DNA from: Vulcanimicrobiota bacterium
GTDB lineage: Bacteria; Vulcanimicrobiota; Vulcanimicrobiia; Vulcanimicrobiales; Vulcanimicrobiaceae
Reading direction: 5' to 3'
NCBI GenBank assembly: GCA_019240755.1
Contig: JAFAXS010000045.1
Location: 54,071 to 118,070 of the forward strand
Length of the DNA stretch: 64,000 bases
The first letter of the stretch is position 1, and each line of letters opens with the position of its first letter. Of the stretch, positions 8,646 through 17,008 are shown piece by piece. The notes under the pieces were generated by a model that saw only the letters and a list, made by a program, of their open reading frames with translations, was not told where the DNA came from and ran no database searches. The position numbers and the translations under genes were made by a program.

Positions 8646-9583
8646 GGCTGCTGGGTCAGGACGATAATGATGGGGATGCCTCCGATGTGCGGGTAGAAGT
8701 CTTGCGCCGCGTACGCGGTCAGCAGAAAGGTGCCGGGCTTTTCGATGCGCTGCTGCATCTGCGCGGCATCCGGGATCAGCTGCATCGGTTGAAAAATGTC
8801 GGAGAGAAACGGCGGCAGATGCAACCTGCGCGCGCTAATCGACACGTAATTTTGCAACTGGACCAACGCGATGTTGATGCTCGCGCCGCTCTTTCCCGGA
8901 ATGACCAGTTGCGCGATGACTTGCCCCTTTTGGAAGTAACGAATGTCGGGCGTGACGTTGATCGCAAAATGGATTTGATCGTTTTCAAAGAGGTTCTGAT
9001 CCGACGTGACGGTCAGCATGGCGTTGGCCTGCGAAAGCTTCGCCGCCGTAGTCAAATCGTCGGCGAGCGCGCTCAGCCTGCGTTGCGCGTCCGCGGGCAC
9101 CGCGTACGGCCGCAATCCCAAGCGTGGATAGGTCGCGTTGACGTACTTCACCGCAAAGAAGTAATAGTCGTGAATCGTCGTCAGCCGCGCGCCTTGTGTG
9201 GCCGACTGCGGAATGATTCGATAGAACGGCACCATCAGCGTGTCGACGGGAAAAACCAAACGGCCCGAGTTCACTTTGGCCTCGAGATCGCGCTGTCGGG
9301 TCTGCAGTTCGGCGATTTGTGCGTTGAGAGCGTTCAACCGAAAGAACGCCGTCTTCACCTGTTCCGAGGCGAAAATCGCCCCGAGCGTCACGACGAGCGC
9401 GATGATCATTCCGGTGGCAATGGCCACGATCGTCGACGTGTATTTGGGGCGAATCCCGTACAGGCTCAGGCGCTTGCGTCCGACCTGGTGGCCGACTCGG
9501 TCGCCGACGTAGGCGACTATGCCTGCTAAGGCCATCACGAATGCGACGTTTCCGATGCCGCGAATGACCTCCACGAATTTCAC
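8642..9583 (-). CDS. DUF3084 membrane protein
   Basis: With the GTG at 9583 the protein has 313 residues: a first transmembrane helix (about 9-25), a short loop with GRKRLSLYGIRPKYTS, a second transmembrane helix (about 35-55), a coiled-coil stretch (RLNALNAQIAELQTRQRDLE), then a periplasmic beta-rich domain. This architecture is that of DUF3084 proteins, common in cyanobacteria and of unknown function. It is coupled by GTGA overlaps to lptF upstream (9580-9583) and the YqgF-like gene downstream (8642-8645). Location right after a lone LptF suggests a role in LPS transport or envelope stress; this is inference. Confidence 0.85.
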   Translation of the reverse strand: MKFVEVIRGIGNVAFVMALAGIVAYVGDRVGHQVGRKRLSLYGIRPKYTSTIVAIATGMIIALVVTLGAIFASEQVKTAFFRLNALNAQIAELQTRQRDLEAKVNSGRLVFPVDTLMVPFYRIIPQSATQGARLTTIHDYYFFAVKYVNATYPRLGLRPYAVPADAQRRLSALADDLTTAAKLSQANAMLTVTSDQNLFENDQIHFAINVTPDIRYFQKGQVIAQLVIPGKSGASINIALVQLQNYVSISARRLHLPPFLSDIFQPMQLIPDAAQMQQRIEKPGTFLLTAYAAQDFYPHIGGIPIIIVLTQQP

Positions 9584-10683
9584 GTCAGCGCCGCGCGTCG
9601 CAATCGGACCAAGCCGATCGCGGTAAACAGAATGTTCGGCATCCAGGCCCACAGTGCCGCAAGCGTCACCAACGCTTCACCGACAAACGAGCAAATCGTC
9701 ATCACGACGTAGTAGACGAAGACGATCGCCAGCGACAGCCCGAAGCCGATGCTCGTGCTTCCGCTGGAACGAATTGACCGCAGTCCAAGCGGAATGGCGA
9801 TCAACATGAAGACGAAGCACGCAAACGGCCGCGCCAGTTTTTCCTGGTAGGTCGCGACGTACTTGCGGTATTCGGTCGGCGTCAACTGTCCCGAGCGAAG
9901 GACATCGGCGATCTCAGCGCGGCTCATATTCTCCGGATCGTCATTGGTCAACCGTTTCACGATGTCCGTTGGATTTTCGCCGATTTCGACCTCCTGCATG
10001 GGGATGCGAGGCTCGGCGAGGGTCGAGCCGTCGGGATTGAAGCGATAGACGCTGGAGTTCTGTAGGGTCCACTTGTTCGCCGAAAACATGGCGCGGTCGG
10101 CGAAGGCGACCTGGCGCGGATCGTTGTGGTTATCGTACTGGATCAACGTGACGTGCAGCAGCGCGCGCGAGTGCGGCTCGTACGCGGTCGCGATCGTCAC
10201 TTGCCGCCCGCCGCCCGGCAATGGCGCGGAGACGGTCAGGTCGCGACTGAAGGCACTCACGTGATTGATCACGTTATTTTCGATCTCGATGAGCTGATCG
10301 TTCGCAAACGGGACGACGCGTTCTTGAAGATAGAGTGTTACGAACGAAAGCACGATGCCGACGGCGAGCAGTGGCGCGACGACGCGCGCGAACGTTATGC
10401 CGGCCGCCTTCATCGCGACCAGCTCGCTTTCCCCGGAGAGTCGTTGTACGGAGAGCAGCGTCGCGAGCAGCAACGCCATAGGGATGACCAGCACGATGTC
10501 CGCCGGTAACGACCACACGAAGACCGAAAGCGCCGCCCAAACCGGCGCGTGGTCCTGGCTGACGAGCTTGCCGACGTTCAAGATCTCCGTGGCCGCGAAG
10601 ATCAGCATGAAGGCCGACAATCCAAAGACGAAGGGACCGGCAAGCTCCAGCAGCATGTACCGGTCGAGAATCGTCAGTCTCAT
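9580..10683 (-). CDS. lptF: LptF/LptG-family LPS export permease
   Basis: This protein of 367 residues has the LptF/G plan: two N-terminal transmembrane helices starting MRLTILDRYMLLELAGPFVF, a third helix after SGESELVAMKAAG (the cytoplasmic coupling helix that meets LptB), a periplasmic beta-jellyroll domain (about 120-240), and three C-terminal helices. It moves LPS from the inner membrane to the periplasmic bridge using LptB ATPase. The ATG at 10683 is 22 bases after lptB. Only one permease gene lies here, whereas Proteobacteria have an LptF-LptG pair, so either a homodimer forms or the partner is elsewhere. Confidence 0.93.
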   Translation of the reverse strand: MRLTILDRYMLLELAGPFVFGLSAFMLIFAATEILNVGKLVSQDHAPVWAALSVFVWSLPADIVLVIPMALLLATLLSVQRLSGESELVAMKAAGITFARVVAPLLAVGIVLSFVTLYLQERVVPFANDQLIEIENNVINHVSAFSRDLTVSAPLPGGGRQVTIATAYEPHSRALLHVTLIQYDNHNDPRQVAFADRAMFSANKWTLQNSSVYRFNPDGSTLAEPRIPMQEVEIGENPTDIVKRLTNDDPENMSRAEIADVLRSGQLTPTEYRKYVATYQEKLARPFACFVFMLIAIPLGLRSIRSSGSTSIGFGLSLAIVFVYYVVMTICSFVGEALVTLAALWAWMPNILFTAIGLVRLRRAALT

Positions 10684-10705
10684 GCGTTGCGCGGAAGGAT
10701 CGGGC

Positions 10706-11452
10706 CTATAGCCTGAATCCCTCGCCCAGGTAGAACTGACGCGCAATCGGAGAGTCCAATACCTCTTGCGCGGTGCCGGAGACTTCGATTCGGCCGTTGT
10801 TCAAGATGTAGGCGCGGTCGACGATCGCCAGGGTCTCGCGTACCTGGTGATCCGTGATGAGGATGCCCAGACCTCGATCGCGCAACTGGCGGATCATCGC
10901 CTGAATGTCGGCGACCGCAATAGGGTCGATCCCAGTGAAGGGCTCGTCGAGCAACAGGAAGTCGGGAGCGGTCGCCAGCGCCCGCGCGATTTCAACGCGG
11001 CGCCGTTCGCCGCCGGAGAGGCTGTCGCCGCGCGCGTCGATGAACGCACGCAGCCCGAACTCCTCCAACAAGCTCGGCAGGCGCCGTTCTCGCTCGGCAT
11101 GCGGCACGCCGTTCTGCTCCCAGATCAAGCGAATGTTGTCGCCGACGGAGAGTTTACGAAAGATCGAGTTCTCTTGCGCTAAGTATCCGATGCCGTTGCG
11201 AGCTCGGGCGTACATCGGCGCGCTCGTCAAGTCGATCTCACGGTCGCGCGTGTTTAAAAAAACGAGGCCGCCATCGGGCTTGACCAATCCCACCACGATG
11301 TAGAACGTCGTCGTTTTTCCCGCTCCGTTGGGACCAAGTAAGCCGACGACTTCGCCCATAGCGACTTCCGCGGTGACGCCGTTGACCACCGCCCGCTCCC
11401 CGTAGCGCTTGACGAGTCCCCGCAGCTTAATTGCTCTGCCGTTGTGAATCAT
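10706..11452 (-). CDS. lptB: LPS export ABC transporter ATPase
   Basis: This protein of 248 residues has an ABC ATPase layout: Walker A GPNGAGKT (40-47), Q-loop in YLAQENSIFRKLSV, signature LSGGERRRVEIARAL, Walker B FLLLDEPFTGID and H-loop TDHQVRET. These are LptB hallmarks, including the NSIFRKL segment. It powers LPS extraction with LptF. The ATG at 11452 overlaps the stop of the LptC/LptA-like gene as ATGA (11449-11452), which fixes the start. The open frame continues upstream through the neighbouring gene but is not ABC-like there. Confidence 0.97.
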   Translation of the reverse strand: MIHNGRAIKLRGLVKRYGERAVVNGVTAEVAMGEVVGLLGPNGAGKTTTFYIVVGLVKPDGGLVFLNTRDREIDLTSAPMYARARNGIGYLAQENSIFRKLSVGDNIRLIWEQNGVPHAERERRLPSLLEEFGLRAFIDARGDSLSGGERRRVEIARALATAPDFLLLDEPFTGIDPIAVADIQAMIRQLRDRGLGILITDHQVRETLAIVDRAYILNNGRIEVSGTAQEVLDSPIARQFYLGEGFRL

Positions 11453-11994
11453 CGCATTCGCATGTGCGTCAACGAGAGATCTGAATCGAAAGTCGAACCC
11501 ATCGCGCGAAATCCTTTCGGATCGGTGACGACGACGTCGCCCGAGCCGCGCAACGTCCCGGTGGCCCGCATGTAGACCAACTGCCGGCACGTCAGCGTCA
11601 TGCCCGACGACGTCGTCGCATGGACGCCGCCTAGTAAAGTGACCGTGTTGCTGGTTTGATCCACCACGGCCTGGGGTGCCGTTGCAGAAACGCGCGAGCC
11701 GCGCACATCCCGAAACGTGACGCGAGCGTCTTGAAAAACGGCGCGTGCCGCTCCCTGCGGACCCTTGCTTTCGTACGAGGATGCCAGCAGATCGTAGTCG
11801 ATGCGGTTGTGGACTTGCTGAATGAGGTGGACCGGGCGATTCGCGCTGCCCTTTCCTTTGATCGTGAGGACGAGCGGCGTACGGGTCGGGCGCGGCCTCG
11901 CCGGTGCGCTGGGGGCCGGCGTGGACTTCGGCGGCGGTGCGGGATTGCAGGCACACAGCAGCGCGATGGCGAGCGCCGCAAAATGGCGGCGCAC
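11449..11994 (-). CDS. LptC/LptA-like LPS transport lipoprotein
   Basis: This 181-residue protein has an N-terminal lipoprotein signal (LAIALLCAC lipobox, Cys about 15), a Pro-rich linker to about residue 38, then a beta-jellyroll with repeating strands (IDYDLLASSYESKG, GVHATTSSGMTLTCRQLVYM, GTLRGSGDVVVTDPKGFRAMG) typical of the OstA/LptA/LptC superfamily. Length and single domain fit LptC best, but a lipid anchor instead of a transmembrane helix is unlike E. coli LptC. The start is GTG, overlapping the ligase-like gene stop by one base (TAGTG), and it is followed by lptB with an ATGA overlap. The partner role in the Lpt bridge is inferred from context. Confidence 0.85.
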   Translation of the reverse strand: MRRHFAALAIALLCACNPAPPPKSTPAPSAPARPRPTRTPLVLTIKGKGSANRPVHLIQQVHNRIDYDLLASSYESKGPQGAARAVFQDARVTFRDVRGSRVSATAPQAVVDQTSNTVTLLGGVHATTSSGMTLTCRQLVYMRATGTLRGSGDVVVTDPKGFRAMGSTFDSDLSLTHMRMR

Positions 11995-13199
11995 TAGCGT
12001 TCGGGCGCCGGACGGTCGCGCGGCTGCGCGCTTGCGAGCGCCAGAGCTAGTGTCGGCATCATTAGACCGAAGATCACGACGCTCACGGTATCGATCAGGC
12101 CTTGCACGGCCACGCCGACCAGTCCCGCCGTAACGGCGGAGGCCAGAACGGCGCCCTCCGGCGTTGTGGCTGCCAACCGCCGGCGCAACTCGGCGGCGAA
12201 TCGCCAGATCATCCAGCCGACGGAGGCGACGCCGGCCAACCCAAACTCCGCAAAAAACGTGAGGTAGAGACTATGCGCGTGAAAGGCGGTCGCATCGGCG
12301 TCCGGCGCGCGCACTGCCGCATAAAGGCGCGAGAAGTTGAACGGCCCCACGCCGGTGAGCGGGAAGCGATCGATGATTTGGACGGCCGCCTGCCAGATCG
12401 AAACGCGCGTGTAATCCTCGCTCGGGTCGTGATGCGCGTTGAACAGAACGAGCACCGCAGCGACGCCCGCTACGACGACTGCCGCAGCGGCGCGAAGGCC
12501 GAGACGCGTCCGCAGCGCAACCAGAAAGGCAACCGACGCGACGAATCCCATCCACCCCGCGCGCGAATACGTAAGGAACAGCGCCGGCAGGCCGCTAACG
12601 AGCGCGCACCAGCCCACGACTCGCAACCAGCGCGCCGAGCTCACGCGGGTCACCGCGAAGGCAATCGGCAACGCGACGATCAGGTAGCCCGCGAGCTCTC
12701 CCGGTAAGATGAAGGTTCCCGTGGCGCGGCCGTGCTGCAGCGCATACTGTTGCGTCGGAACGCGCGCGAGGAGCATCGCGATCGCCGCCGCCGCCGCTGC
12801 CGTTGCCGAAATCAGGTACGCCGCCAGCAGCGTTTCCGCAGCGTTGGGATCGTCGTAAAAGCGCAGAATCGCACAATGCCAGACGATGCCGACGCCGCCG
12901 ATCAGCGTAAAGAGCAAGCCGGCACGCGGGTCGAAGCCGAGAGAACCCGCGAGCACTCCCGCGCCGAATACGGCCAGCAACGGCAGCAAGAGCGGTTGAG
13001 ATCCGCGGCGCGGATAACGGGCGAGCATTGCGACGGCATACAGGGCGAGGATCCCGCATACGGCGAGAATGGCGAGCGCCGGCGTGCGTCCGATCAGAGA
13101 GATTCCCGGAAACGCGACGGCCGTGAGCGCAATGAAACTCGGAAAGAGCGGGAGGAGCGCATAGACGAGACCCAGCGCGGCGGGCATGCAACGGCGCAT
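11994..13199 (-). CDS. O-antigen ligase/polymerase-like membrane protein (WaaL/Wzy family)
   Basis: This protein of 401 residues has about ten to twelve hydrophobic helices and a larger periplasmic loop containing TRVSIWQAAVQIIDRFPLTG and the HAHSLYLTFFAEFGLAG segment. The loop with conserved Arg and His-x-Leu...E-x-G-x-x-G is the signature region of Wzy_C O-antigen ligases. It would join undecaprenyl-linked glycan to lipid A-core or polymerise it; ligase and polymerase cannot be separated by sequence. It is placed between lipid A synthesis genes and the Lpt genes, which favours ligase. Confidence 0.87.
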   Translation of the reverse strand: MRRCMPAALGLVYALLPLFPSFIALTAVAFPGISLIGRTPALAILAVCGILALYAVAMLARYPRRGSQPLLLPLLAVFGAGVLAGSLGFDPRAGLLFTLIGGVGIVWHCAILRFYDDPNAAETLLAAYLISATAAAAAAIAMLLARVPTQQYALQHGRATGTFILPGELAGYLIVALPIAFAVTRVSSARWLRVVGWCALVSGLPALFLTYSRAGWMGFVASVAFLVALRTRLGLRAAAAVVVAGVAAVLVLFNAHHDPSEDYTRVSIWQAAVQIIDRFPLTGVGPFNFSRLYAAVRAPDADATAFHAHSLYLTFFAEFGLAGVASVGWMIWRFAAELRRRLAATTPEGAVLASAVTAGLVGVAVQGLIDTVSVVIFGLMMPTLALALASAQPRDRPAPER

Positions 13200-13201
13200 T
13201 G

Positions 13202-14356
13202 TTAGGTCGCGCCGACGGCGATGATGCGCCGCGCGATTCGTGCCGCGCCGCCCGGCGGACCCAAGCGGTGTTTTCCCGCTTCACTCATGCTGCGAAGACG
13301 GGGGGCGTCGTTCAGCAGATCCGCGACGGCACGAGCGCCCTGGCCTGCGCTGCGCGGGTGCACGGCTAAGGCGTCTCCCAACAATCCGCGCTGACGTTTG
13401 CGGTACCAGCGTCCCGACCGGCGACCCCCTTCTTCGAACGCGATTATCGGCACGCCGGCCGCAGCCGCAACTTCGTTGGCCGTTCCGGCCTGCCCCAAGA
13501 CGAGCGCAGCGTCCCTCAACAGCGCACCGATCGACCCCCGCCATGTGCCGACCACTTCGCGCCCTTGGCGCGACAGGACGAACGGCACGAGATCGTCGTC
13601 CGTCGTGGCGACGTGCCAACCGTTCTGCTCTGCGTCCCGAGAAAAGACTCGAGCGTCGAGTCCCGGCGCAATCGACAGCGCCGCTCCAAGCTGCGGCCAC
13701 GATTCGGTTAGCCGCGCGACGATTTCCAAAAGAAAGCGCGCGTCGGCGTAGGCGCTCTCCCTGCTTCCCGGCAGCAGCGCGAGCGCCGGCGCGCCGTAGC
13801 GCGGCGCACGCGCACCGCTCTCTTGATCCGCAGGCTCGATCATATCGGCGATGGCGTTCGCCGCCTCCGCGTTAACGTCGCGTCCTCGCAGCGCCGCCGC
13901 CGTCGCCTCATCGCGCGCGAAGCACGCGCGCGCGCGCCGTAAGACGAGCGTCTCGAGAGGTCCATATCCCGCCACGGCCACACTCTTCGCCGTCCCGACG
14001 AAGATCGAAGGCGCAGCGGTCAACAGGGCCATGAGCAATGCGTACGTGTCGCCGACGGCAACCGCAACGTCGTAGCGGCCTCGCGCGCGCCGCAGAAAGG
14101 CCGCCTGCCGCCATGTCAGCAAGGCCAGGCCCGCCCGAAGATCCTTTGCGATGTTGCGCAGGTTGCCCATCGCGATCAGTCCGCCGCTCGGCATCTCCGC
14201 GCGAGGTCCGACGTCGCGCATGAGGCGCGACGGCAAGTTGCCGACGAGCGCGAGGTGATCGAGCTGAGCATCGGGCGCAATCGCGAGCACTTCGCGCGCT
14301 ATGCGCTGCGCGATTGCGGTTTCACCATGCCCGTTCGTCACGAAGAGCGCACGCAT
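13202..14356 (-). CDS. Lipid-A-disaccharide synthase-related protein (LpxB-like, TIGR03492 type)
   Basis: This 384-residue GT-B fold protein starts with MRALFVTNGHGETAIAQRIA and has LALLPGSRESAYADAR in the second domain, like LpxB (LPGSR), and LGQAGTANEVAAAAGVPIIAF near the donor site. The first domain has GHGE in place of the LpxB GEASGD. This matches the cyanobacterial-type LpxB-related family, which has no proven function. A true lpxB lies two genes upstream, so this is a paralogue and probably not the lipid A disaccharide synthase itself. It follows the metallophosphoesterase by 8 bases. A glycosyl transfer role on a lipid or sugar-nucleotide is inferred. Confidence 0.85.
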   Translation of the reverse strand: MRALFVTNGHGETAIAQRIAREVLAIAPDAQLDHLALVGNLPSRLMRDVGPRAEMPSGGLIAMGNLRNIAKDLRAGLALLTWRQAAFLRRARGRYDVAVAVGDTYALLMALLTAAPSIFVGTAKSVAVAGYGPLETLVLRRARACFARDEATAAALRGRDVNAEAANAIADMIEPADQESGARAPRYGAPALALLPGSRESAYADARFLLEIVARLTESWPQLGAALSIAPGLDARVFSRDAEQNGWHVATTDDDLVPFVLSRQGREVVGTWRGSIGALLRDAALVLGQAGTANEVAAAAGVPIIAFEEGGRRSGRWYRKRQRGLLGDALAVHPRSAGQGARAVADLLNDAPRLRSMSEAGKHRLGPPGGAARIARRIIAVGAT

Positions 14357-14364
14357 GCAGCGCG

Positions 14365-15105
14365 TTACGAGGTCGCAAGCAAGGGGAGAAGATCGAAGCG
14401 GAGCAGCGGAAATCGCCCATCTATGTCGCGGCTGTCGGCGAACTCCGTGCGGGAAACGTACTTGCCGTACGGTCCCGCATGAACGATCGGAACCCCGGCG
14501 ACGAACTCGGGAGACGTCAGCGTGTCATGGCTGTGGCCGCCGAGTATTAGGTCGATGCGCGGAACGCGTTTCGCCAAGCGCCGGTCGTGCGCGAGTCCCA
14601 GATGCGACAGCACGATCAGGAATGCATCGTCCGTGATGCCGGCGACGTGCTCGTTGACCGCGTCCCACGGTTGGAGGAATCGCCACCCGAAGGCCCGCTC
14701 CCAGGCGCTGCCGGTCGGATACTGCATGACGAGCAATCCCAGTACCTGAATTTCCACGGGAGCTGCAGCGTCGCGATGCAGGAAACGCAGCGAACGCGCA
14801 AACGGCAGCGGCCGGTCCTTCATGTCCACTAAGTTGGAGCAAACGAGGCGATGGCGAAGGCGCGATGCTCGCGCTTGCATCACTCCAAACAGATAGTGAA
14901 ACTCGCGATTGCCGACCGCCTGGGCGTCGTACCCCGCAGCGGCGAGCTCGGCGACTATAGGCTCGTTGCGAACGTAAACAGTCTGGCTCCCGCGCAGCGA
15001 ATCGCCGCAGTCGAACAGCAGGCCCGGTAGTTCGTCGCGCAGCCGGCGCAGCCGCGCAACGAATCCTCGGCGATCGTGCAAATCCGAGGTGTGATAGACG
15101 CGCAC
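14365..15105 (-). CDS. Calcineurin-like metallophosphoesterase, candidate lipid A pathway hydrolase
   Basis: This protein of 246 residues shows the five metal motifs of the metallophosphoesterase fold: YHTSDLHD (D-x-H), FDCGDSLRG (GD), VGNREFHY (GNxE/H), IVLSHLGL (H) and LGGHSHD (GHxH). The GNREFHY and GGHSHD forms are closer to the 5'-nucleotidase/UshA branch than to LpxH. There is no signal peptide, so it acts in the cytoplasm. Its GTG lies three bases after the lpxB stop, inside the lipid A operon that has A, C, D and B but no recognisable LpxH or LpxI. That position makes it a candidate UDP-2,3-diacylglucosamine hydrolase; this is inference. Start and fold are clear, substrate is not. Confidence 0.85.
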   Translation of the reverse strand: MRVYHTSDLHDRRGFVARLRRLRDELPGLLFDCGDSLRGSQTVYVRNEPIVAELAAAGYDAQAVGNREFHYLFGVMQARASRLRHRLVCSNLVDMKDRPLPFARSLRFLHRDAAAPVEIQVLGLLVMQYPTGSAWERAFGWRFLQPWDAVNEHVAGITDDAFLIVLSHLGLAHDRRLAKRVPRIDLILGGHSHDTLTSPEFVAGVPIVHAGPYGKYVSRTEFADSRDIDGRFPLLRFDLLPLLATS

Positions 15106-15108
15106 TGC

Positions 15109-16233
15109 TCAGGCGGGGGCCGGCGCGCGTCGAGCGGCGAGATCTACCGCGAGTCGCGCGCATTCACGCAACGCTCCGTTCGGCCCGAGCGCCCCTCGCA
15201 GCGCGACGAACTCTCCGTACTGCGCCCCTGGGTGCTCGAGCAACCGCGCGAGCGCGTCCGCCAGGGCGATCGGCGTGGCTCGATCTTGCAATAGTTCCGG
15301 AACGACTTCACGACCCAGCACCAAGTTCGGCAAGGTAATGAAGCGATGGCGAACCATTCGCCGGCCGTACCAAATCAGAACCGGCGGAATGACGTACAGG
15401 GCGACGACGGGCACTCCCGCGAGCGCCGTCTCGAGCACCGCGGTTCCCGATGCGGCCCACGCACCATCGGCGTCGGCCAGAGCATCGGCGACACCCCGAA
15501 CGATGCGGACCCCGGTCAAGTGTTCCCCCTCGATCGTTTGCGCGATCCTCGACGAAGCTCGCGCGTTCGCGGCCGCAAACACGCCGCGGAGCCGGGGGCG
15601 CCGTTCCTGCAAGACGCGGTACGCCGCCGCGAGCACGGGCAGGTGGCGTTTCAGCTCGCCCCCTCGGCTACCGGGAAGAATCGCGACGACACCGCCGTCG
15701 GATGCCGGCATACGGGGCCAAGGTCGCATCGCGTAGCGATCGGCCAAGGGATGGCCGAAAAAGTGGATCGGATAGCCCAGACGACGGTAGAAATCGTACT
15801 GATGCTTGAATGCGGTCACCGCAACGGTGAGGTCGCTGACGCGGCGGGCCTTTTCAGCGTCATCGAGCCACGTGCCGGGTGGAAAAAGATCCAGAATCGG
15901 ACCGGCGTAACCGAATCGGCGAAGCGTGGACGCCAACCTCAAGTTGAATACGCCAAAGTCAACGAGCACGACGACATCGGGCTTCGATGCAATCAGATGA
16001 AAGGCCGTCTGCAACATCGCCGCGAGGAGTTTCGGAATCCGCGGGATCGCCGCCAACGGACCCATGCTCGCCCAACCGGCATGATCGCGCCAAAGGTCGA
16101 ACCCTGCCTCGCGCATCGTCTCGCTTCCAATTCCCTCGAACCGCGCGGCGGGATCCAGCTGCGCAATCGCCTGCGCGAGCGCCAGCGCAGCCGATTCGCC
16201 GGACGCTTCTCCGGTCGAAAAAAAGTACCTCAG
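15109..16233 (-). CDS. lpxB: Lipid-A-disaccharide synthase, CTG start proposed
   Basis: LpxB joins lipid X to UDP-diacylglucosamine to make the lipid A disaccharide. Downstream of an ATG at 16116 the protein has LDLFPPGTWLDD and AILPGSRGGELKRHLP, and ASGTAVLETALAGVPVV in the donor domain. That ATG would leave out the family N-terminus. Reading the same frame upstream gives MRYFFSTGEASGE followed by FEGIGSETM, the conserved LpxB N-terminus, with no ATG, GTG or TTG available. The first possible start is CTG at 16233, seven bases after the lpxA stop and four after AGAGG. With it the protein has 374 residues (E. coli 382). A homopolymer sequencing error is a weaker alternative. Confidence 0.9.
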   Translation of the reverse strand: MRYFFSTGEASGESAALALAQAIAQLDPAARFEGIGSETMREAGFDLWRDHAGWASMGPLAAIPRIPKLLAAMLQTAFHLIASKPDVVVLVDFGVFNLRLASTLRRFGYAGPILDLFPPGTWLDDAEKARRVSDLTVAVTAFKHQYDFYRRLGYPIHFFGHPLADRYAMRPWPRMPASDGGVVAILPGSRGGELKRHLPVLAAAYRVLQERRPRLRGVFAAANARASSRIAQTIEGEHLTGVRIVRGVADALADADGAWAASGTAVLETALAGVPVVALYVIPPVLIWYGRRMVRHRFITLPNLVLGREVVPELLQDRATPIALADALARLLEHPGAQYGEFVALRGALGPNGALRECARLAVDLAARRAPAPA

Positions 16234-16240
16234 GAAACCT

Positions 16241-17008
16241 CTATTTCAGAACGCCTCGTTGCGACGGCGCTTCGAGGAAGGCGACGATCTCCTGTCCGGG
16301 GCCGGTCGACACTTGGGCCTTCATCGCTTCGATTGCCTGCGAAACGTTGAACTTCGGATTGTAGAGCAGCTTGTAGAACTTCTTGATCTCGTTGCGCTCG
16401 TCGACGGTAAAGGCAGCGCGACGGAGGCCGACGCTATTGAGTCCATACGGTTCGCACGGATTGCCTTCCACCAAAAAGAAGGGCGGCACGTCTTTTGTAA
16501 GCTTGGTCATCCCTCCGACCATCGCATGCCGCCCGATGCGAGTGAACTGATGGACTCCGGTGTGCCCGCCGATCGTCGCGTTATCCGCTACGTGCACGTG
16601 TCCGGCCAGTTGAGCCAGGTTGCTCATCGTCACGCCGTTCCCGACGACGCAGTTGTGGGCGATGTGAACGTATGCCAGCAGCAGACAGTCATCGCCTACG
16701 GACGTGACCTCGTCCTCGCCGGTGGCCCGCTGAATGCTCACGTACTCCCGCAAAATCGTACGCCGGCCGACGCGCGTGTAGGCGCGCTCACCGGCGTACT
16801 TGCGATCCTGCGATGCCGCTCCAATCGTCGAGAACGGGTAGATCGTGCAATCCTCGCCGACCGTCGTCCAACCGTTCACGACGACGTGTGCTTGCAGCAC
16901 GGTGCGCGCGCCGACCGCCACGTGCTCGCCTACGATGCAGTACGGCCCGATCTCCGCGTTCTTGCCGATTTCGGCCGCGGGATGAACGATGGCGGTCGGA
17001 TGAAGCAC
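16241..17008 (-). CDS. lpxA: Acyl-ACP--UDP-N-acetylglucosamine O-acyltransferase
   Basis: LpxA performs the first step of lipid A synthesis, adding an acyl chain to UDP-GlcNAc. The 255 residues form a left-handed beta helix of hexapeptide repeats from residue 1 to about 185 (MLHPTAIVHPAAEIG, NAEIGPYCIVGE) and a C-terminal helical domain. The catalytic histidine is H118 in HIAHNCVVG, with H115 before it, as in E. coli H122/H125. It starts with GTG overlapping the fabZ stop by one base (TAGTG, 17006-17010). Length equals the family norm (about 260). Confidence 0.98.
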   Translation of the reverse strand: MLHPTAIVHPAAEIGKNAEIGPYCIVGEHVAVGARTVLQAHVVVNGWTTVGEDCTIYPFSTIGAASQDRKYAGERAYTRVGRRTILREYVSIQRATGEDEVTSVGDDCLLLAYVHIAHNCVVGNGVTMSNLAQLAGHVHVADNATIGGHTGVHQFTRIGRHAMVGGMTKLTKDVPPFFLVEGNPCEPYGLNSVGLRRAAFTVDERNEIKKFYKLLYNPKFNVSQAIEAMKAQVSTGPGQEIVAFLEAPSQRGVLK

